Positions 1 to 4,814 of a stretch of DNA of 6,263 nt are shown here, one piece after another. Numbering within the stretch: the first letter of the stretch is position 1; each line of letters starts with the position of its first letter. The notes under the pieces are model-generated. The model was not told where the DNA came from. It made no database searches and saw only the letters and a list, made by a program, of their open reading frames with translations. A program made the translations under genes and the position numbers. This DNA comes from Propionibacteriaceae bacterium (GTDB lineage Bacteria > Actinomycetota > Actinomycetes > Propionibacteriales > Propionibacteriaceae), in the NCBI GenBank assembly GCA_020438595.1, contig JAGQUI010000165.1, positions 1-6,263 of the forward strand, read 5' to 3'.

Positions 1-1569
1 ATCACCGCAGCCAAGGCCATCACCGAGCTTCTCGACGCCGACGTCGGGCCCATCGTGGTCGCGGGGACTCTCTGGACAACCTCCCTGATGCGCATGCGAG
101 ACCGGCCTGACCCGGACATGGCCGCCGTCGGTGCCGGCGCCATCACCACCCTCATCGGCCGGGCCACCGTCGTCGGCGTCCCCGACACCTTTACCAACAC
201 CGACCTCGAGAACGCCGACGTCGACGACTCACGCCTGCAGCTGGCGATCCGCACCGCCACCCACACCGATCACCCCTACGGCCGCAAGATCATCCAGGTG
301 CTCGCCGGCGGCACCCAGCTCCTCCACCGCACCCACCCGCCCGACGGCACCCACCCTCCCGACGAGTTCTCCCCTGGAGCGAAAGCCCTGCTCCACGCCG
401 CCGGCGACCTCCGCCGCATCGGCATGCCCAACCCCCTCCCCCGCTGGGCCCTCGACGGGGCAGCCCCCGCCTACCTCAACCCGCCAGACGACCCCACCCC
501 ACTCGACCAGTGGCTACCCGCCGCGTTCACGGAGACCACCGATGCTGACAACCCTCGCACCCGCACCTACAGCCGGGACCACTACCGACACGGCGTCCCA
601 GCGCTCACCCCCCACTGGACCACCGGCCCAGACGGCGAGCCCGTCGAGGCCTACGATCTCCACGACTACCTCACCCAAGACCACCTCACCCGACACCGCT
701 ACACGCCCACCAAACCCAGCCTATGGACGTGCCTCACTACCCAAGCACTCACCCCGGACGTCGACGGCGAACTTGCCGACGCGGCCAATGACCGAGGCCT
801 CCTCACCACCGCCATTACTCTCCTCCGACCCCACGCCAACGTTGTCGATGACATGCGTGCGGAGGGTCTGGGGTTCAGCAAATGGCTCGTCAGGAACCGG
901 CTGGCCAGCCTGCTGGCCGATAGGGGAGACCACAACGCGCTGGTCGAACTTCGGGCTCGCGCCGAGGCCGGGGACGCGTGTGCCAAGGGCGTGCTCGCCG
1001 ACAGTGCGGGCCGCGTCGGAGTCGACGCGCTCGGTGAGTCTCACGCTGACGCCGAAAACGGTCAGCGCCGCGCCCAGGACCGGCTGGCCGCACTGCTCGT
1101 CCGCCGCGCAGAAGGAGGGGACGGACACGCACTCAACCAGCTCCGCCGCCGCGCGGAGACCGGTCGCGGGTACGCCCAGGACCAGCTGGCCGCACTGCTC
1201 GCCCGCCGCGCAGGCCGAGGCGACGTCGGCGCGCTCAATGAACTCCGCTCCCGCGCCAATGCCGACGATCGGTCAGCCCTGGACTGGCTGATCCGTCTGC
1301 TCGCCGACCGCGCGGAGCTAGGCGACAATGGCGCACTCACCGAACTCCACGCACTCACCGGCTTAGACAACCCGGACGCGCGGGGCCGGCTGACCCGCCT
1401 GCTCGCCGACCGCGCAGGCCGCGGCCACGACGTCGCCCTCGGTGTCCTTCGGTGCTGTGTCCTCGCCGGCTACGGTGGGCGGGAGCTCCTTCACGTTCAC
1501 CGTGCGCGGTCCTCGGGCAGCCACGTGCTGGAGCTCGACTACAACGCCAACCCCGTCTACGAGCGATGA
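1..1569 (+). CDS. STAND/NACHT-like ATPase, C-terminal part (5' end outside window)
   Basis: The reading frame is open from the first base, so the true start lies to the left; 522 residues are visible, ending at TGA 1567-1569. The first ~110 residues (GPIVVAGTLW near residues 16-25, LAGGTQLLHR at 101-110) and the following segment with PAYLNPP and a YDLHDYL motif match the recalled layout of long actinobacterial proteins that carry an N-terminal P-loop STAND/NACHT-type ATPase and end in degenerate helical repeats. No Walker motifs are visible here; they would lie upstream. From about residue 299 the protein becomes a run of about 34-residue repeats rich in LLADRA and AL-EL. Such proteins are thought to act as signal-dependent oligomerising switches, with the repeats as sensor; that role, and any defence function, is inference. 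The last ~30 residues depart from the repeat. It converges on a possible minus-strand gene. It could instead be only a repeat protein of unknown function. Confidence 0.72.
   Translation: MTAAKAITELLDADVGPIVVAGTLWTTSLMRMRDRPDPDMAAVGAGAITTLIGRATVVGVPDTFTNTDLENADVDDSRLQLAIRTATHTDHPYGRKIIQVLAGGTQLLHRTHPPDGTHPPDEFSPGAKALLHAAGDLRRIGMPNPLPRWALDGAAPAYLNPPDDPTPLDQWLPAAFTETTDADNPRTRTYSRDHYRHGVPALTPHWTTGPDGEPVEAYDLHDYLTQDHLTRHRYTPTKPSLWTCLTTQALTPDVDGELADAANDRGLLTTAITLLRPHANVVDDMRAEGLGFSKWLVRNRLASLLADRGDHNALVELRARAEAGDACAKGVLADSAGRVGVDALGESHADAENGQRRAQDRLAALLVRRAEGGDGHALNQLRRRAETGRGYAQDQLAALLARRAGRGDVGALNELRSRANADDRSALDWLIRLLADRAELGDNGALTELHALTGLDNPDARGRLTRLLADRAGRGHDVALGVLRCCVLAGYGGRELLHVHRARSSGSHVLELDYNANPVYER
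895..1464 (+). repeat. Six tandem ~34-codon repeats in the STAND-like gene
   Basis: Units begin at 895, 988, 1078, 1180, 1282 and 1384. The third, fourth and fifth are exactly 102 bp; the first two are 93 and 90 bp, and the sixth fades out near 1464. The protein pattern is roughly x-x-L-x-x-L-L-A-x-R-A-x-x-G-D-x-x-A-L-x-E-L, ending in A-x, which suggests two helices per unit as in TPR, Sel1 or HEAT-like solenoids. Units three and four are also nearly identical at the DNA level over their first ~36 bases (1075 and 1177), pointing to fairly recent duplication or gene conversion. Confidence 0.8.
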
Positions 1570-1612
1570 GGGGCACACCGCGATCTCCGTGTCGAGCGTG
1601 CAAATTTCCTGC

Positions 1613-1637
1613 ATGCAGGCGCAGGACTCTGCTGCAT
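1613..1637. terminator. Bulged hairpin between convergent genes, possible terminator
   Basis: ATGCA (1613-1617) pairs with TGCAT (1633-1637), and GCAG (1621-1624) with CTGC (1629-1632), around a GACT loop, leaving a three-base GGC bulge. It lies 44 bases after the stop of the STAND-like gene and before the end of the minus-strand coding signal at 1670, where a bidirectional terminator is expected. There is no T tract, so the call is weak. An overlapping perfect 12-bp palindrome (CCTGCATGCAGG, 1608-1619) could make this a protein-binding site instead. Confidence 0.25.
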
Positions 1638-1638
1638 A

Positions 1639-1654
1639 TCGACACACGTGTCGA
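1639..1654. promoter_or_regulatory. Operator-like dyad TCGACAC-AC-GTGTCGA
   Basis: Seven-base arms TCGACAC and GTGTCGA are perfect inverted copies separated by two bases. The half-site GTGTCGAG also occurs at 1589-1596 in the same orientation as the right arm. It sits between the two convergent coding signals, so it does not obviously control either. A second fold of the possible terminator region or a chance dyad is equally possible. Confidence 0.25.
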
Positions 1655-1669
1655 GAGGCGACGAGGGCG

Positions 1670-1800
1670 TCACAACCGGCCGTTGTATGTGTCATAGACG
1701 TCGACGGGCATCTGCACTTCGAGGTTCATCCTCGACGTCACCTGCACACGCTGCGAGATCGCACCCCCGGGGTACGAGGAAGTCAGGACGGCCGGGCTGC
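1670..1800 (-). pseudogene. Possible frameshifted C-terminal tail of the minus-strand gene
   Basis: On the minus strand, in a different frame from the 1783-2163 ORF, this stretch encodes a tail ending MPVDVYDTYNGRL before TGA (1670-1672). About 31 of its last 36 sense codons end in G or C, much like real coding sequence here, while upstream of about 1800 the same frame turns into arginine-rich, non-coding-looking text. That is where the 1783-2163 frame still looks coding, so a single-base insertion or deletion near 1785-1800 could have split one gene of about 164 codons. The tail is not recognised. It could also be a remnant of an unrelated gene. Confidence 0.3.
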
Positions 1801-2163
1801 CGCCGGGCGGTCTTCCTTGGGCGTGAAGGCCGCGATGGCGTCGGCGTCGCTGTTGGCTGCCGGTTCTCGTCGTAACGAGCGGGCAAGCCGCCCGGAAACC
1901 TCCTCTACAAGGGGCACCAGTGTGTCCGGCACTGTGCTCACACCCAACTCCGTCAAGGCGAGCAGTCGCCAGTGAGCACCCGTCCACTTCCGGCACGGAT
2001 CTCCAGGCAGCTCGCCCACCCCTTCAAGGAGGGCAGCACCGCGCGGGCTCGCCAAGGGATCGACACGAGACTGCGTGCCCTGCACCTCTAGCTCGCGTGC
2101 TGCCAGTGTTCCAACACTCGGATGTGAGTGCTGGAGAAGCGCCCTCAGGACTGACTCACTCAC
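1783..2163 (-). CDS. Short terpenoid-cyclase-toroid-like protein, probably truncated
   Basis: This minus-strand frame encodes 126 residues from a GTG at 2163-2161. GAGG (2175-2172) lies eight bases before it, a good ribosome binding site. The N-terminus (VLRALLQHSHPSVGTLAARE, residues 5-24) and the motif KWTGAHWRLLALTELGV (59-75) recall actinobacterial squalene-cyclase-like alpha/alpha toroid proteins, in which a short helical N-terminus is followed by a W-x-G-x-H-W-x-L segment. Those proteins are usually well over 200 residues, but here only the N-terminal part is present and the last ~30 residues are low in recognisable features. No catalytic motif can be seen, so enzymatic activity is unlikely. 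I read it as a decayed remnant, possibly joined to the coding tail at 1670-1800 by a frameshift. A short functional protein of unknown role is the alternative. Confidence 0.45.
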   Translation of the reverse strand: MSESVLRALLQHSHPSVGTLAARELEVQGTQSRVDPLASPRGAALLEGVGELPGDPCRKWTGAHWRLLALTELGVSTVPDTLVPLVEEVSGRLARSLRREPAANSDADAIAAFTPKEDRPAAARPS

Positions 2164-2308
2164 ACGCCGATCCTCGGCCTCGGTCCCCTCGCAAGCAAGC
2201 GGCCATCGGCGGCCTACGCACCTCCGCGAACGGACGGAGCACGTCGCTGCCGGTTAGCGGCACTGCGCCTGCGTACATAACGCCTCGATGCGAAACGAAC
2301 ACCCAAGA

Positions 2309-2331
2309 TAACGCAGCGTTAATACTGTATT
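2309..2331. promoter_or_regulatory. Two abutting odd palindromes, candidate operator
   Basis: TAACGCAGCGTTA (2309-2321) and AATACTGTATT (2321-2331) are both perfect palindromes around a single central base and share base 2321. Their centres, 2315 and 2326, are 11 bases apart, close to one helical turn, so two dimers could bind the same face. They lie in the most AT-rich part of the intergenic region, about 145-170 bases before the minus-strand GTG and about 300 before the plus-strand operon. The bound regulator is unknown. Confidence 0.4.
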
Positions 2332-2348
2332 CGAGCCGCGCTACTCCA

Positions 2349-2369
2349 GTGTCGGGTGCATCTCGACAC
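2349..2369. repeat. Inverted repeat GTGTCG-N9-CGACAC
   Basis: GTGTCG (2349-2354) and CGACAC (2364-2369) are perfect inverted copies nine bases apart. The same hexamer forms the dyad at 1639-1654 and also occurs at 1589 and 2061. However, it appears three times in the STAND-like coding sequence as well (183, 586, 691), so the recurrence may only reflect base composition. Confidence 0.25.
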
Positions 2370-2515
2370 CTGAAGAGAGGTTCTGAGCAGTCAGGGGCAA
2401 CCCCTTCGGCGAAGACGCGGGGGGGCGTTGGGCAAAGCCTCTTGTCCCGGCGGAAGGAGGTGCGTCCCCCGTCGCTGACCTGCAGAAACGTGGTTTGGAG
2501 CGGGCGGACGAGTTT

Positions 2516-2529
2516 GCGCACAGGTGCGC
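2516..2529. promoter_or_regulatory. Dyad GCGCAC-AG-GTGCGC upstream of the transfer operon
   Basis: Perfect six-base arms flank a two-base centre, ending 103 bases before the ATG of the first transfer gene. The position suits an operator or a leader hairpin for that operon. An RNA hairpin with a two-base loop would not close fully, so DNA binding is the more natural reading. The regulator is unknown. Confidence 0.3.
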
Positions 2530-2534
2530 TCCTC

Positions 2535-2580
2535 GGGGAGGCAGGGGTGGGGGGACGTCCGAAGGGGGACGGGTGTGGGG
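2535..2580 (+). promoter_or_regulatory. G-run cluster, possible G-quadruplex in the operon leader
   Basis: Six runs of three to six G occur in 46 bases: 2535-2538, 2544-2547, 2549-2554, 2564-2568, 2571-2573 and 2577-2580. The spacers are 5, 1, 9, 2 and 3 bases. Sets of four runs could form a quadruplex, although any set using only whole runs must include the 9-base loop, longer than the classical limit of seven. It lies on the coding strand directly before the first transfer gene, so it would be in the leader RNA if transcription starts upstream. Confidence 0.3.
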
Positions 2581-2618
2581 ATGACTGAGCGAGACCTTTC
2601 CGGCCGTGGAACAACGGC

Positions 2619-2625
2619 GAAAGGA
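2619..2625 (+). promoter_or_regulatory. Ribosome binding site that decides the 2633 start
   Basis: GAAAGGA sits seven bases before ATG 2633. The longer frame from GTG 2606 would place this site inside the gene, and that GTG has no comparable purine-rich site before it, so ATG 2633 is preferred. Confidence 0.7.
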
Positions 2626-2632
2626 CATCGCG

Positions 2633-3439
2633 ATGAGCGTGGCAACCCAACTCGGGCTGAGCGACCCCACCCAGGAGCTTCTCGCTCTGGCCCGTGAGGC
2701 ATGGCCTCAGTGGCAGGCCGCGTACCCAGCCTTTGGTGTGGTCGAGGACTTGCTCGATCTGCCCGCCTGGATACGTGCTGCCGATCGGGAAGAGGCGGAT
2801 GACGTTCTACACGTTCTGGCGGAGTTGGGCAGCCCGAGCGGTGGGGACGACGTCACAGCGGCCGGGGCTCTGGCGTGGCTGCTGCTGCCCGGCGCGTGCG
2901 TCGTGGCCCATCGGCTCCGGGCCCTGACCAGCCGTATCGATGAGGTGGTTGCTGCCCAGCTGTGGCTGGAGGTGCGCGGCTTTCCCTGGGAGCGGCAACG
3001 CAAGGTGGCTGCGAACATCACGATGAACACCCGTCGAGGCGTCCTCCGCGATCTCGGGATCGGGCAGGACGCCCGGTATGCCGACCCGACGTGGGCGCGC
3101 TCGATCCCCCTGGGGCCCGACTCCGAGCTGTGGACGGTGATGGACGCGAAACGGCTCCCGAGGTCGGCCACGGCCGAGACCGAGTTGGCCGAGGTCCTGG
3201 TTTGGGCGTTGGCCCAGGGGGTGATCGACGAGCGCGACCGGGACCTTCTGGTCACCCTCGCCGTCGCGGCCGACCGGGCGGGTGTGCGTCACAGCGGACG
3301 GGGCAGAGGCGGACTGACCTCTCACCTGGTCACGACGGCCGTGGCCAAGGAGGCGGGGGTATCACCGATCACCATCCGCCGCCGCGCGACGGCCTCACTC
3401 AAAGCGCTGGCGGCTGCCGCTGCCCAGATTTCTGCCTGA
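2633..3439 (+). CDS. Sigma-factor-like DNA-binding protein of a mobile element
   Basis: The product is 268 residues, using the ATG with the GAAAGGA site. It resembles a conserved but unnamed family that I associate with actinobacterial conjugative modules. Residues 44-60 hold LPAWIRAADREEADDVL, 80-95 a hydrophobic LPGACVVAHRLR stretch. Residues 101-141 (RIDEVVAAQLWLEV, then KVAANITMNTRRGVLRD) look like sigma-70 region 2, where an acidic D-x-V-x-x-x-x-L helix is followed by a basic A-x-N-x-x-x-x-x-R-R helix. Residues 229-258 (VAKEAGVSPITIRRR within) read as a helix-turn-helix of region-4 type. The gap between the two is about 85 residues. I infer a divergent sigma-like or simple DNA-binding regulator acting on its own element. 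The gene is first in the operon, 45 bases before the next, as a regulator often is. It has no membrane segment. A plain helix-turn-helix regulator is the main alternative. Confidence 0.6.
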   Translation: MSVATQLGLSDPTQELLALAREAWPQWQAAYPAFGVVEDLLDLPAWIRAADREEADDVLHVLAELGSPSGGDDVTAAGALAWLLLPGACVVAHRLRALTSRIDEVVAAQLWLEVRGFPWERQRKVAANITMNTRRGVLRDLGIGQDARYADPTWARSIPLGPDSELWTVMDAKRLPRSATAETELAEVLVWALAQGVIDERDRDLLVTLAVAADRAGVRHSGRGRGGLTSHLVTTAVAKEAGVSPITIRRRATASLKALAAAAAQISA

Positions 3440-3484
3440 ACCATGAACCGCCACCTGTGGCCGGCTGCTTTAGGCAGCGAGGTG

Positions 3485-3688
3485 ATGACCGTGACCGAAC
3501 AACCCGATGTCGAACGGCTCGTGCGCGAAGCCCGCGACGAGGACGCCGCCATAGCCGACCTCGAAGGCTGCATGCGACGACTTCTTCGCGCCCGGGACGC
3601 CAAGACCGCCCTGGCAGGGCTGCCGGCCGAACAGCTGCGCGCGGCTCTCCACCTGCGGCGCACCGAGCTCGAAGGGAATCCGACATGA
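3485..3688 (+). CDS. Small helical hypothetical protein (67 aa)
   Basis: The frame from ATG 3485 gives 67 residues rich in Arg, Glu, Asp, Ala and Leu, with alternating charge such as VERLVREARDEDAAIADLE, predicted as nearly all helix and perhaps coiled coil. It has no membrane segment or recognised motif. The start is uncertain: the GCGAGG at 3477-3482 is only two bases from ATG 3485 but eight from GTG 3491, which may be the true start (65 residues); ATG 3443 has no ribosome binding site. Its stop overlaps the next start as ATGA (3685-3688), so it is probably translated with the MinD-like protein and may be its partner, which is inference from position only. Confidence 0.7.
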   Translation: MTVTEQPDVERLVREARDEDAAIADLEGCMRRLLRARDAKTALAGLPAEQLRAALHLRRTELEGNPT

Positions 3689-4521
3689 CCCAGTCCGGTA
3701 CCGCAGTCCGACCGGTCGGAATCGACGAACTGCGCAGAGCCTGGCACGCCGTTCAAGACGGGCGCTTCCGGGCGCGCCAGTCACGTGCCGAGATCCCACC
3801 ACGGGCGCGCGTTGAAGCATCGACGGTCTGGAGCCCCACCGAGCCCGTGCTGCCCGTCCTGGGCTGCGCCGGGCAGACCGGGGCGACCACGATCGCTCTC
3901 GCCCTAGCCACGGCGGCCGGGTCCTCGCGCGTGGTGGAGTGCTGCACTGCGACCGCCAGTGGCCTGTCGGCGGCATCGACTGCCGAGCTCGGGCAGGGTC
4001 AGGACGACTGGGCTCTGGGTCGCCGCGGTCAGGTCTGGCTGACCCGGACGAGCCGAGTGCTGCTCGAGCCGGGGGAGGCCGCGCCACCGGACTCGCCGGT
4101 GGAGAACGTCTCTCTGACCGTCCTGGACGTCGGATGGGAGGTCGGGCAGGTGATGGCATCGGACAGTTGGATCCGCGAGCAGGTGACCACGGCCCCGAGT
4201 CTCGTTCTGGCTTCAACTCCCACGGTCCCTGCGCTACGCCGCCTCGAGATGGCCCTGACACTCCTGAGCCCGGCACACGTCGTCATTGCGGTCCGCGGGC
4301 CGCACCCACGTCGATGGCCAAAGACCCTGACTGCATCTTTGGGCCCCCTATCGGCTGCCGCACTCAAGACCGGCCCCGTGGTCTCGATCCCGACCGACAA
4401 GGGGCTGCTACTGCGGGGGCTCGATTCATCCCCCCTCCCGACTTCCCTGCTCAAGGCAGCGGAGAACCTCCTGCAGCACATCGCTGTAGGGGACCACCAC
4501 CCGAAGGGACCTCAGTCATGA
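3685..4521 (+). CDS. MinD/ParA-like protein with degenerate P-loop
   Basis: ATG 3685 follows GAAGGGA (3671-3677) by seven bases and overlaps the preceding stop; the much longer open frame to the left is out of place inside two other genes. The 278-residue product has the ParA/MinD order of elements: VLGCAGQTGATTIALALA (58-75) where the P-loop belongs, VVECCTATASGLSAA (83-97), a Walker-B-like LTVLDVGW (144-151), and SLVLASTPTVPALRRLEMAL (172-191), as in MinD strand-helix pairs. Aligned with the classical KGGVGKTT, the loop reads AGQTGATT, so both the signature lysine and the phosphate-binding lysine are alanine. ATP hydrolysis is therefore doubtful; it may bind nucleotide weakly or serve as a scaffold. 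Related proteins are known in actinobacterial secretion and conjugation clusters, where a role at the membrane-bound apparatus is presumed. The first ~50 residues are a basic, probably disordered lead. Confidence 0.7.
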   Translation: MTQSGTAVRPVGIDELRRAWHAVQDGRFRARQSRAEIPPRARVEASTVWSPTEPVLPVLGCAGQTGATTIALALATAAGSSRVVECCTATASGLSAASTAELGQGQDDWALGRRGQVWLTRTSRVLLEPGEAAPPDSPVENVSLTVLDVGWEVGQVMASDSWIREQVTTAPSLVLASTPTVPALRRLEMALTLLSPAHVVIAVRGPHPRRWPKTLTASLGPLSAAALKTGPVVSIPTDKGLLLRGLDSSPLPTSLLKAAENLLQHIAVGDHHPKGPQS

Positions 4522-4814
4522 ACACTCTCACCTCCAGCGTTGGCAGCCTGGCCTCGGTGTGCCCCATTGCACCCCCCGGAGCCCAGGGCTACGCCAACAC
4601 CCTCACCGGGTACGTCCTGTGGGGAGTCCTGGCCCTGATGCTGGTCGGCATCGTCGTCTCGATCGGTGCCGTCGTCGGCGGCCGAGTCTTCGCCATGCCC
4701 CACGCCAGCAAGGCGGGTGTGGTCGGTGTGGCCGTCGTGTTCGTGGCTGCCGTGGCGTACATGGTCGTGCCCGGCATGCTCTCGGGCATCACCGGCTCTG
4801 GCTGCGTCGGATGA
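4518..4814 (+). CDS. VirB2-like two-helix membrane protein
   Basis: ATG 4518 lies eight bases after GAAGGGA (4503-4509) and overlaps the previous stop as ATGA. The 98-residue product has a short N-terminal segment with CPIAPPGAQGYANTLTGYV (15-33), a first membrane helix at about 32-55, a short basic loop (GGRVFAMPHASK), and a second helix at about 66-89, ending GSGCVG. The P-P-G-x-x-G lead followed by two helices is the pattern of small membrane proteins in actinobacterial type IV secretion operons, which are compared with VirB2/TrbC pilins. The positively charged loop predicts both ends outside the membrane, putting Cys15 and Cys96 on the same outer face. No obvious signal peptidase site is seen. 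It could be a channel or pilus-like subunit; the exact role is inferred. Confidence 0.7.
   Translation: MNTLTSSVGSLASVCPIAPPGAQGYANTLTGYVLWGVLALMLVGIVVSIGAVVGGRVFAMPHASKAGVVGVAVVFVAAVAYMVVPGMLSGITGSGCVG

Larger units (their letters stand above)
2164..2632. other. Non-coding divergent intergenic region
   Basis: This ~470-base stretch separates the minus-strand gene from the transfer operon. Open frames exist on both strands, but their products are arginine/proline/serine-rich and match nothing recognised. It holds a relatively AT-rich island near 2300-2332, several dyads and G runs, and is the natural place for divergent promoters. I could not pick a -35/-10 pair with confidence on either strand. 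A small hairpin, AGGGG-CAA-CCCCT, lies at 2393-2405. Confidence 0.6.

Noticed and set aside
131..1291. Long plus-strand frame overlapping the STAND-like gene
   Set aside because: Its product is almost only Pro, Ser, Thr, Ala and Arg, typical of an off-frame reading of GC-rich coding DNA; the frame of the recognised protein covers the same bases.
1442..1975. 177-residue plus-strand frame across the end of the STAND-like gene
   Set aside because: It starts inside a real gene in another frame, has no ribosome binding site I can see and matches no recognised protein.
2451..2461. Strong Shine-Dalgarno-like GGAAGGAGGTG
   Set aside because: No ATG, GTG or TTG follows at a suitable distance, so it does not mark a gene.
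1920..2588. 222-residue plus-strand frame in the intergenic region
   Set aside because: Composition is low-complexity and non-coding in character; it overlaps the better-supported minus-strand gene and runs through the dyads and G runs.
2156..2650. 164-residue minus-strand frame over the control region
   Set aside because: No recognised motif, Arg/Pro/Ser-rich, and it runs over the ribosome binding site and start of the operon's first gene.
2962..3684. Upstream extension of the MinD-like frame
   Set aside because: It lies out of frame within two other genes and is Arg/Pro/Gly-rich; ATG 3685 has a good ribosome binding site and an ATGA overlap.
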